A program made the position numbers and the translations under genes. DNA of 24,596 nt. Source: a bacterium TMED6. GTDB taxonomy: Bacteria > Fidelibacterota > Marinisomatia > SCGC-AAA003-L08 > D37C17. Shown in pieces: positions 14,841 through 22,661 of the stretch; position 1 is the first letter of the stretch, and every line of letters begins with the position of its first letter. The stretch lies in NCBI GenBank assembly GCA_002167465.1, contig NHBL01000006.1, positions 1-24,596 on the forward strand, given 5' to 3'. The notes beneath the pieces were generated by a model, which had not been told where the DNA came from, did no database searches, and saw nothing but the letters and a program-made list of their open reading frames with translations.

Positions 14841-17204
14841 TTAATTAATATCTAAATCAAGGCTTAATTTTATGGCTTCATCTACCTCTTTTACAAATGT
14901 AATTTTTAATTCCGACTTAACTTTTTTAGGTATCTCCTCTAAATCTTTCATATTTTCATATGGTGCAATTATATGATTTAAACCAGCTCTGTGTGCTGCA
15001 GTAGATTTTTCTCTTAATCCACCAATAGGTAAGACATTACCTCTTAGTGATGTTTCTCCTGTCATCCCTAAAGCTGATTTTACTGGAATATTAGTTAATA
15101 ATGAAATAATTGCAACAGTCATAGCTATACCTGCTGATGGACCATCTTTTGGAATTGCTCCAGCTGGAACGTGAACATGGATATCATATTCTTTGTAAAA
15201 ATTTTCATCAATATTATATTTTTTAGCATTAGACCTCACAAAAGACATTGCTGCTTGAACTGACTCCTTCATTACATCTCCTAGTTTGCCAGTTAATTTT
15301 AATTCACCTTTACCCGGCATTTTTGTAGCTTCAATAAATAATATATCTCCGCCAAAAGCTGTCCATGCTAAGCCAACAACAATACCTGGTTTATTATTTC
15401 TTTCTGCAAGTTCAGGTAGAAACTTTTCTGGTCCAAGAAATTTACTTACACTTTTATCGGATACTGATGCAGATTTAATATTATTCATTGATATGTCTTT
15501 AGCTACTTTTCTACAAACATTAGCTATTTGTCTTTCTAAATTTCTGACCCCAGCTTCTCTAGTGTAAGATTCAACTAAAGTTTTTATTCCAGAATCAGAA
15601 AATTTAATTTCCGTATTCTTCAATGAATGCTCTTTGATTTGTTTTGGAATTAAATGTCTTTTAGCAATTTGCATTTTTTCTTCTACAATATAACCTGTAA
15701 AATCTAACATTTCCATTCTATCTCTAAGCGGTCCTGGAACTTGATCAATTCTGTTAGATGTTGTTATAAACATAACATTTGATAAGTCGAAATCAACTTC
15801 TAAATAGTGATCATTAAATGAATTATTTTGTTCTGGATCTAAGACTTCTAATAAAGCACTGGATGGATCACCTCTAAAATCTCTTCCTAATTTATCAATT
15901 TCATCAAGCATAAAGATAGGGTTGTTAGTCCCTGCTTTTTTAAGACTGGCAATAATCCTACCTGGCAAAGCACCTATGTAAGTTCTTCTGTGGCCTCTTA
16001 TTTCAGCTTCATCACCAACGCCTCCAAGAGAAATTCTAACAAATTTTCTTCCCATAGATTTTGCAATTGATTTTCCCATTGAAGTTTTTCCAGTCCCTGG
16101 GGGACCATTAAAACATAATATAGGACTTTTAATTACATCACCTTTTTTACTTCTCTTCCTTTTTAAACCTCTAACAGCCAAATGCTCTAATATCCTTTCT
16201 TTTACCTTATCTAGACCGTAATGATCTTCATTTAGAATATTATTTGCATTATCAATCTTTTCATTATCTTCAGACTGTATACTCCATGGAAGTTCTACAA
16301 GCCAATCTAAATATGTTCTTGAAACTGTATATTCAGGTGAATGTGAAGGAATTTTTTGTAATCTATTTAATTCTTTATTAGCTATTTGTTCAACATTTTC
16401 AGGCATTTTGGCTTTGGAAATTTTTTCTTGAATTTCTTCAATTTCAATTCCACTACCCTCTTCTCCTAATTCTTTCTGTATTGCTTTTAATTGCTCTCTT
16501 AAATAGTATTCTTTTTGAGATTTTGATATTTCATCTTGAACTTCAGATTGAATTTTTTCTCCTAGTTCTATCCTTTGTAACTCTTTATTTATTATATCAT
16601 TTACTTTTTTAACTCTTTTAGATACTCTAGTAATCTCTAAAACTTCTTGCTTCTCTTTTGTTTTTATATTTAATAAAGAAATTGCTTTATCAGCAATCTT
16701 AGATGGATTTTTAATATTACTTAAAGCAGACATTTGATCTTCATTTAAATATGGAGCAGCCTCTACAATGCTAGTGAAAGATGATTTTAACATTTTAATG
16801 TCGTTATTAATTTCTGACTTTGCTTCATCTGTGTCTTTAACTCTAGAGACTAAGCCTGTAAAATAAGGTAATTCTTGATTAACTTCTTCAAGTTTTACCC
16901 TCATTAAACCTTGAACTATTGCTGACTTAGATTTATCAGGCATATCAAATATTTTCATCACTGTAGCCAATGTTCCAAATTTATAAATGTCATCATTTGT
17001 TGGATTCTCAATCGCTCCATCTTTTTGAGCAACTACAACAATATATTTTTTCTCCAGCATCGAAATATCATTGATTAAATCAAGAGATTGTTGCCTTCCA
17101 ATATATATTGGTATAATCTGATTTGGAAATAAAATTGTATTTCTTAATGGTAGAATCGGGTATGATTCTAAAATTTTTTCTTGTTTTTCTTTTTGATCAC
17201 TCAT
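14841..17204 (-). CDS. lon: ATP-dependent protease Lon (LonA)
   Basis: Lon degrades misfolded and regulatory proteins in the cytoplasm as a hexamer. All parts are present in 787 residues, close to the E. coli length. The N-terminal substrate-binding domain starts at PILPLRNTILFPNQ. A coiled-coil linker follows (KSQKEYYLREQLKAIQKELG), then the AAA+ domain with Walker A GPPGTGKT (367-374, Lys373) and Walker B FMLDEIDKLG. The serine/lysine dyad is Ser690 in KDGPSAG and Lys733 in LREKST, 43 residues apart as in E. coli (679/722). The stop codon TAA ends one base before the tRNA-Val 5' end, so the two are on one transcript. It follows lipA by 63 bases, which hold a candidate promoter. No heat-shock operator such as CIRCE is visible there. 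Confidence 0.97.
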   Translation of the reverse strand: MSDQKEKQEKILESYPILPLRNTILFPNQIIPIYIGRQQSLDLINDISMLEKKYIVVVAQKDGAIENPTNDDIYKFGTLATVMKIFDMPDKSKSAIVQGLMRVKLEEVNQELPYFTGLVSRVKDTDEAKSEINNDIKMLKSSFTSIVEAAPYLNEDQMSALSNIKNPSKIADKAISLLNIKTKEKQEVLEITRVSKRVKKVNDIINKELQRIELGEKIQSEVQDEISKSQKEYYLREQLKAIQKELGEEGSGIEIEEIQEKISKAKMPENVEQIANKELNRLQKIPSHSPEYTVSRTYLDWLVELPWSIQSEDNEKIDNANNILNEDHYGLDKVKERILEHLAVRGLKRKRSKKGDVIKSPILCFNGPPGTGKTSMGKSIAKSMGRKFVRISLGGVGDEAEIRGHRRTYIGALPGRIIASLKKAGTNNPIFMLDEIDKLGRDFRGDPSSALLEVLDPEQNNSFNDHYLEVDFDLSNVMFITTSNRIDQVPGPLRDRMEMLDFTGYIVEEKMQIAKRHLIPKQIKEHSLKNTEIKFSDSGIKTLVESYTREAGVRNLERQIANVCRKVAKDISMNNIKSASVSDKSVSKFLGPEKFLPELAERNNKPGIVVGLAWTAFGGDILFIEATKMPGKGELKLTGKLGDVMKESVQAAMSFVRSNAKKYNIDENFYKEYDIHVHVPAGAIPKDGPSAGIAMTVAIISLLTNIPVKSALGMTGETSLRGNVLPIGGLREKSTAAHRAGLNHIIAPYENMKDLEEIPKKVKSELKITFVKEVDEAIKLSLDLDIN

Positions 17205-17241
17205 GTTTTAATTACCAATTTTTATATTAAATTAGGCAAAT

Positions 17242-17264
17242 ATTATACCAATATATTTTTAATG
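17242..17264 (-). promoter_or_regulatory. Candidate promoter for lon
   Basis: On the minus strand the lipA-lon gap contains an extended -10 element, TGGTATAAT, with a perfect TATAAT, about 40 bases before the lon ATG. ATGACA lies 15 bases further upstream as a possible but close-set -35. This may give lon and the tRNA a transcription start separate from the dehydrogenase genes. Confidence 0.45.
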
Positions 17265-17267
17265 TCA

Positions 17268-18152
17268 TTATGACGCAACATTTGGTTGCTTTCTGTATAA
17301 TTTTGCTTGTTTGTCAGCATGATAAGAAGATCTAACTAGTGGACCTGATTCAACTACCTTAAAGCCTAAATCTAAACCAATTTCTTTAAACATTTTAAAT
17401 TCATCTGGATGAACATAACGCTGTACTTCTAAATGTTTTTTTGTAGGTTGAAGATATTGACCAATATTAAATATTTCAACACCAATATTTGCCATTTCTT
17501 TCATTGATTCAATCACTTCATTGTTTGTTTCACCTAAACCGACCATTAAGCCAGTCTTTGTTAACATGTTATTTTCAACTGATAATTCAAGTACTTTTTT
17601 TGACCTAGACCATCTAGACTGCTTTCGTACCTGCCTTGAAATTCTTTGAACGCACTCAATATTGTGTGAAAAAATTGATGGATTAGCATTAAAAACTTTT
17701 TTTAATGATGGCTCATATGCTCTAAAATCTGGAGTTAGAACCTCAACACTACAATTAGGCACTACAGAATGAAGTCTATTAATAGTTGCTGCCCATATAT
17801 CAGCACCATAATCATCCCTAAGATCATCCCTATCAACTGAGGTAATGACAATATGTCTTAAATCCATTTTTTTTGCTGCTTCCGCAACCCTTACTGGCTC
17901 TAAAGTGTCAACCTGATTAGGCTTACCAGTTTTGACTGAACAAAATCCACAAGCTCTAGTACAAGTATCTCCTAATATCATTATTGTTGCTGTCCTATTG
18001 TTCCAACATTCATATATATTAGGGCATCTAGCTTCTGAACATACTGTATTTAGTTTATTTTTTGATATAATATTAGAAATATCATTGTAATTATCATTTA
18101 ATGATAATTTTATTTTTAGCCATTTAGGCTTTCTTGTTTGATTTGTAGTCAT
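17268..18152 (-). CDS. lipA: Lipoyl synthase (radical SAM)
   Basis: LipA inserts two sulfurs into protein-bound octanoyl groups to make the lipoyl cofactor of E2 and GcvH proteins. Both iron-sulfur sites are complete: the auxiliary cluster CX4CX5C at Cys38, Cys43 and Cys49 (CSEARCPNIYEC) and the radical SAM CX3CX2C at Cys64, Cys68 and Cys71 (CTRACGFC). The C-terminal RSSYHAD motif (274-280), which supplies the serine ligand to the auxiliary cluster, is present. Length 294 is normal. Its ATG directly follows the TAA of the E2 gene (TAAATG), implying translational coupling. The neighbour it follows is its own substrate protein, a lipoyl-carrying E2. No lipB octanoyltransferase or lplA ligase is in view. 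Confidence 0.97.
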   Translation of the reverse strand: MTTNQTRKPKWLKIKLSLNDNYNDISNIISKNKLNTVCSEARCPNIYECWNNRTATIMILGDTCTRACGFCSVKTGKPNQVDTLEPVRVAEAAKKMDLRHIVITSVDRDDLRDDYGADIWAATINRLHSVVPNCSVEVLTPDFRAYEPSLKKVFNANPSIFSHNIECVQRISRQVRKQSRWSRSKKVLELSVENNMLTKTGLMVGLGETNNEVIESMKEMANIGVEIFNIGQYLQPTKKHLEVQRYVHPDEFKMFKEIGLDLGFKVVESGPLVRSSYHADKQAKLYRKQPNVAS

Positions 18153-19460
18153 TTATATAATTATCTCTGAATCACTGTAGTTTTCTAATAATTCTTTAAT
18201 TCTAGATAAAAATTTTGTTCCATATGCACCATCAATTAAACGATGATCGTATCCAAGCGTAAGGTATAACATATGCCTAACAAATACTGCATCTCCAAAT
18301 TGTGTTTCTTTAACAGCCGGTCTTTTTTCTATTGAGCCTACTGATAAAATTCCAACATTTGGCTGATTTATGATTGGCATACCAAATAAACTTCCAAAAA
18401 TACCTGGATTTGTTACAGTAAAAGTAGAACCAAATATATCATCTGCTGCCAAAGAATTTGATCTAGCTTTTGAAGCATACGAATCAACACTTCTAGATAA
18501 ACCTAAAAAGTTTTTTTCTTCTGCAGCCTTTATGACTGGGACTATTAAATTATTATCAGGTAAAGCAACAGCAATTCCCATATTAACATTTTGATGATGA
18601 ATAATATTTGTACCATTAATAGAAGCATTCATTAATGGATACTCTTGAATTGCTTTAATACAAGCAGATACAATAATGGGAGTATAAGTCAATTTTATAC
18701 CATTTTTATTTAAAAAGGCATCTTTTTTATTATTACGTATATTTACAATATTTGTTACATCTACTTCGCTAGTTGAATAAACATGTGCAGATACATTTTT
18801 AGAATTGACCATATGTTCTGCTATTTTAACCCTTACTCTATCCATCTCTTCTACAGAATCTTTCAATTGATCAGAAGTTGCATATTTTATTGATGTAGCT
18901 ACAGGCTGCTGAATATCTTGTACTTTTGAAACATTTGATTTAGAATCAATATAATTTAATATATCACTTTTATTTATTCTTCCTGCATTACCTGAACCTT
19001 TTATTGTATTTAATTCTTCAATAGAAATGTTTTCTTTTTTAGCTATACTTTTTACTAAGGGTGAAAAAAATATTCTTTCAGACTTAGTTTCAGTACTAGT
19101 ATTTGATACTTCAACATCTATCTTTTCAGAAGTAATATTTTCAGATTCTTGAGAATCTTCCACATTATTATTTTCATCTTTTTTGTCAATACTTTGTTCT
19201 ACTGAGTCTAGACTATCAGAATCTTCTGTACCAATTCTTGCAATAATAGTATTAACTTCGACGGTATCATTTTTATCGAATAATAATTCTAATACCTTTC
19301 CAGCTGTTGGGCATGGAATTTCAGAATCAACTTTATCTGTTGATATTTCCAACAAGGTTTCATCTTTACCAATTGAATCTCCTACATTTTTTTTCCATTC
19401 AACAATGGTTCCCTCAGTTATAGATTCTCCCATTTTTGGCATTAAAACATCTACTATCAT
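18153..19460 (-). CDS. 2-oxo acid dehydrogenase E2, lipoyl-dependent acyltransferase
   Basis: This is the core acyltransferase of a pyruvate/branched-chain/2-oxoglutarate-type complex, moving the acyl group from E1 to CoA. The N-terminal lipoyl domain (about 1-78) carries the lipoyl lysine Lys43 in STDKVDSE. An acidic, Ser/Thr-rich linker follows (about 85-130), then a peripheral-subunit-binding domain (about 131-168, FFSPLVKSIAKKENIS to GRINKSDIL) that holds E1 or E3. The catalytic domain (about 195-435) has the active-site His406-x-x-x-Asp410-Gly in YDHRLIDG. A strong Shine-Dalgarno (AAGGAG) six bases upstream supports the start. One lipoyl domain is present. Substrate cannot be read from the sequence; partners are presumably the two fused E1 proteins upstream, with E3 encoded elsewhere. 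Confidence 0.93.
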   Translation of the reverse strand: MIVDVLMPKMGESITEGTIVEWKKNVGDSIGKDETLLEISTDKVDSEIPCPTAGKVLELLFDKNDTVEVNTIIARIGTEDSDSLDSVEQSIDKKDENNNVEDSQESENITSEKIDVEVSNTSTETKSERIFFSPLVKSIAKKENISIEELNTIKGSGNAGRINKSDILNYIDSKSNVSKVQDIQQPVATSIKYATSDQLKDSVEEMDRVRVKIAEHMVNSKNVSAHVYSTSEVDVTNIVNIRNNKKDAFLNKNGIKLTYTPIIVSACIKAIQEYPLMNASINGTNIIHHQNVNMGIAVALPDNNLIVPVIKAAEEKNFLGLSRSVDSYASKARSNSLAADDIFGSTFTVTNPGIFGSLFGMPIINQPNVGILSVGSIEKRPAVKETQFGDAVFVRHMLYLTLGYDHRLIDGAYGTKFLSRIKELLENYSDSEIII

Positions 19461-19479
19461 TTAAACTCCTTATAATTTC

Positions 19480-20649
19480 CTACTTAAAAGCAGGAATACC
19501 CGTTAAATCTTGACCTAAAATTAATGTGTGCATTTCATTTGTCCCTTCATACGTATAAACACTTTCTATATTCATCATATGTCTCATTATAGGATAATCT
19601 TCTGTTATTCCATTTGCACCAAGTATTTCTCTAGCTAATTTTGCACATTCTCTAGCACACCACACATTATTTCTCTTAATCATAGAAACTTGCTGATGTT
19701 TTAATGTGCCGTCATCTTTATTTTTTCCTACATGTAAAGCAAGTAGTTGCGCTTTACTTATTTCATTTAACATCCATACTAACTTATCTTGAATCATTTG
19801 AAAGCCTGCAATCGGCTTGTCAAACATAACTCTTTGTTTGCTGTATTGTAATGCTACATCTAATAATTCCATAGAAACACCCAAAGCACCCCAACCTATT
19901 CCATATCGCGCTTGGTTTAAACAACCTAATGGACCTTTTAAACCTTTAACATTTGGTAATAAATTTTCATCTGGAATAAATACGTTTTCAAAAACTAACT
20001 CAGATGTTATTGAAGCTCTTAATGACCATTTTCCTTTTTGTATTGGAGCTGAAAAACCTTCTGATTTATTATCTACCACTACACCTCTAATAATACCATC
20101 TTCATCTTTTGCCCATACAACAGAAATATCTGCAATGCTTCCATTAGTTATCCACATTTTACTTCCATTTAAAATGTAACCACCTTTAGTTTTTTTAATA
20201 TTTGTTAACATTCCACTTGGATTTGAACCAAAATTAGGTTCAGTTAAACCAAAACATCCTATTAATTCACCTGAAGCAAGCTTTGGAAGCCACTTATTTC
20301 TTTGTTCCTCGCTACCATATGCATAAATAGGGTACATAACTAATGAACCTTGCACTGAAACAAAAGATCTTACTCCAGAATCGCCCCTTTCTAATTCTTG
20401 GCATAATAATCCATAAGCTATATTTGATAATCCAGCACAACCATACTTTTCAGGTAGATTCATACCTAAATAACCTAATTCTCCAAACTTATTTATTAAA
20501 TCTTTGGGGAAAGTTCCATTTTTAAAATGCTCATCAATTGTTGGTAAAACCTCATTATCTACAAATTCTCTACATGATTTTTGCACTAGCAGTTCTTCAT
20601 CAGAAAAAAACTCAGATATATCTAAATAATCTAATCCTATTAACTTCAT
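19480..20649 (-). CDS. gcdH: Acyl-CoA dehydrogenase of the glutaryl-CoA dehydrogenase type
   Basis: Glutaryl-CoA dehydrogenase is an FAD enzyme that oxidises and decarboxylates glutaryl-CoA to crotonyl-CoA in lysine/tryptophan breakdown. The match to that subgroup is close throughout: VRSFVSVQGSLVMYPIYAYG, GCFGLTEPNFGSNP, GKWSLRAS, LGCLNQARYGIGWG, MIKRNN and the catalytic base Glu368 in YTYEGTNEMHTLILG, which corresponds to human Glu370. Length 389 is typical. A Shine-Dalgarno (AAGGAAAT) supports the start, 23 bases after the second E1 gene, and 19 bases separate it from E2. Sitting between the E1 and E2 genes of a 2-oxo acid dehydrogenase, it probably acts on the complex's product or one step further. 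A related acyl-CoA substrate other than glutaryl-CoA is possible. Confidence 0.87.
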   Translation of the reverse strand: MKLIGLDYLDISEFFSDEELLVQKSCREFVDNEVLPTIDEHFKNGTFPKDLINKFGELGYLGMNLPEKYGCAGLSNIAYGLLCQELERGDSGVRSFVSVQGSLVMYPIYAYGSEEQRNKWLPKLASGELIGCFGLTEPNFGSNPSGMLTNIKKTKGGYILNGSKMWITNGSIADISVVWAKDEDGIIRGVVVDNKSEGFSAPIQKGKWSLRASITSELVFENVFIPDENLLPNVKGLKGPLGCLNQARYGIGWGALGVSMELLDVALQYSKQRVMFDKPIAGFQMIQDKLVWMLNEISKAQLLALHVGKNKDDGTLKHQQVSMIKRNNVWCARECAKLAREILGANGITEDYPIMRHMMNIESVYTYEGTNEMHTLILGQDLTGIPAFK

Positions 20650-20672
20650 TATATTTCCTTCATTTATATATA

Positions 20673-22655
20673 TTAAAAATTAAGTAATTCTTTTATTTTT
20701 TGTTCTATTTTATTAACTGGTAAATAAATTTCTTTTTCTAACTTTTCAGAAAAAGGAATTGGTGTGTCAATCGCTCCTAATCTCATTACAGGAGCGTCTA
20801 ATAGATTAAAACAATTTTCACTGATATATGCAGAAATTTCAGCACCTACACCTCCAGTTAAATTTGCTTCATGCAAAATTAAAACCTTATTTGTTTTAGA
20901 AATTGACTTTTTAACTAAATCTTTATCCCAAGGTATTAAACTTCTTAAATCAACAATTTCTATACTAATATTTTCTTTTTCTAATTTATCTGCTATATTC
21001 AGCATCCAATGGACACCCATGCCATATGTAATGACAGATATATCTGACCCTATTTTTTTTATATCTGCTTTACCAATTTCAATATTATAGTACTCTTCAG
21101 GTACTAAACCTTTTATACTTCTATACATATATTTATGTTCAAAATATAGTACTGGATTTGGATCTTCGATTGATGCATTTAGCAATCCCTTAGCATCATA
21201 TGGAGTTGAAGGAATGACAATTTTTAAACCTGGAGTATGAAAAAACCATGCTTCAGGAGATTGCGAATGAAATGGGCCCGCAGACATACCACCCCCATAA
21301 GGCATTCTAATAGTTATATTTAATGCTTCATTCCACCTGTAATGTGTCTTAGCGATATTGTTTACTATTTGATTAAATCCACACGAAACAAAGTCAGCAA
21401 ATTGCATTTCAACTATCGGTCTAAAACCTTCTAAAGCTAACCCAACAGAAGCACCTAAAACACCTGATTCAATAATTGGCGTATTCCTAACTCTTTCTGA
21501 ACCAAATTCTTTTAAAAAATTTTCTGTAATTTTAAATACACCACCATATTCTGATATGTCTTGTCCCATTATTAATGTATTTTCATTTTGTTGCATAATA
21601 TTTTTTAAGGTTTCTGAGATTGAATCAACGTACCTTTTTTCAATTCCTATTTTCGTTGGATTAATAATATTTAAATCATATTTTTTAAAAACATCATTAA
21701 TTTCAGTATTTACTATACTTTCAGATTTTGTAGCATTTAAAGCATAATCAAATGATGAATCAATCTTTTTACTAATTTTATTATCTATATCCGTTTGAAT
21801 AGAACTTGTTAATATTTTGGATGATTTTAAATATTTTTTAAAATTACTTAAAGGATCTTTTTTAGCCCATTTAGCAAAAATTGATTTAGGTATATAAGCA
21901 GTTCCAGAAGCTTCTTCATGCCCTCTCATTCTAAATGTATTTGCCTCAACAATTACTGGTCCACCACCAGCTCTTAACTCCTTTGCTAAATTAGAAATTG
22001 TTTCATACACTTCTAAAATATTATTGCCATCAATAGTAACTCCTTTAATACCATATCCCAATGCTTTATCTGCAAGTTTTTTACATTTAAATTGCTCAGA
22101 TGATGGTGTAGAAAGTCCATAACCATTATTCTCAATTAAAAATATTACAGGCAATTCCCAAACAGCTGCTAAATTTACCGCCTCATGAAAGTCACCCTCA
22201 GAAGTTGAACCATCTCCTGTAAATGAAAGAATTACTTTTTTTTGTTTTTTTATTTTTGAACTTAAACCAAAACCAGCTGCAACAGGAAGCATTGCAGCTA
22301 AATGTGAAATCATTCCAATTATATTTTTAGAAGGTAGTCCAAAATGAAAACTTCTATCTCTTCCTTTTGTAAACCCACCATCCTTACCCATCAATTGACA
22401 AAATAAACTATCAAGATTTACATCTCTTGTAGTAAAAACACCTAGATTTCTATGCATTGGTAATATAACATCATCTTCTTTTAAGGCATAAGTTGCCCCA
22501 ACAGAAATTGCCTCTTGACCAATACCAGAAAACCATTTAGATATTTTACCCTGCCTTAAATAATTCAACATTCTATTTTCAATTGTTCTAGGCAATTCTA
22601 AATAATAGAGTAATTCTAATAGCTTTTTTTTATTTATTTTGCTCTTATAATTCAT
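20673..22655 (-). CDS. 2-oxo acid dehydrogenase E1, alpha-beta fusion (second of two)
   Basis: This 660-residue protein joins the thiamine-diphosphate E1 alpha (about 1-320) and beta (about 325-660) subunits that are separate in many bacteria. The alpha part has HRNLGVF, the cofactor motif GDG (147-149, Asp148) to NN (176-177) in TGDGSTSEGDFHEA...IENNGYG, and RMRGHEEASG. The beta part has LIMGQDISEYGGVF, TPIIESGVLGASVGLALEG, HSQSPEAWFFHTPGLK and LHEANLTGGVGAEI. It decarboxylates a 2-oxo acid and loads the acyl group on E2-lipoate. It begins six bases after the stop of a second, different fused E1 gene and is likely translated from the same message. Its alpha-part signature GHEEASGTAYIP differs from the upstream paralogue's, so the two probably differ in substrate or in role. 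Confidence 0.92.
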   Translation of the reverse strand: MNYKSKINKKKLLELLYYLELPRTIENRMLNYLRQGKISKWFSGIGQEAISVGATYALKEDDVILPMHRNLGVFTTRDVNLDSLFCQLMGKDGGFTKGRDRSFHFGLPSKNIIGMISHLAAMLPVAAGFGLSSKIKKQKKVILSFTGDGSTSEGDFHEAVNLAAVWELPVIFLIENNGYGLSTPSSEQFKCKKLADKALGYGIKGVTIDGNNILEVYETISNLAKELRAGGGPVIVEANTFRMRGHEEASGTAYIPKSIFAKWAKKDPLSNFKKYLKSSKILTSSIQTDIDNKISKKIDSSFDYALNATKSESIVNTEINDVFKKYDLNIINPTKIGIEKRYVDSISETLKNIMQQNENTLIMGQDISEYGGVFKITENFLKEFGSERVRNTPIIESGVLGASVGLALEGFRPIVEMQFADFVSCGFNQIVNNIAKTHYRWNEALNITIRMPYGGGMSAGPFHSQSPEAWFFHTPGLKIVIPSTPYDAKGLLNASIEDPNPVLYFEHKYMYRSIKGLVPEEYYNIEIGKADIKKIGSDISVITYGMGVHWMLNIADKLEKENISIEIVDLRSLIPWDKDLVKKSISKTNKVLILHEANLTGGVGAEISAYISENCFNLLDAPVMRLGAIDTPIPFSEKLEKEIYLPVNKIEQKIKELLNF

Positions 22656-22661
22656 TTTTGA

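Noticed and set aside
15286..15567. Plus-strand frame of 93 codons within lon
   Set aside because: It is antisense to the conserved Lon protease domain and has no recognisable features.
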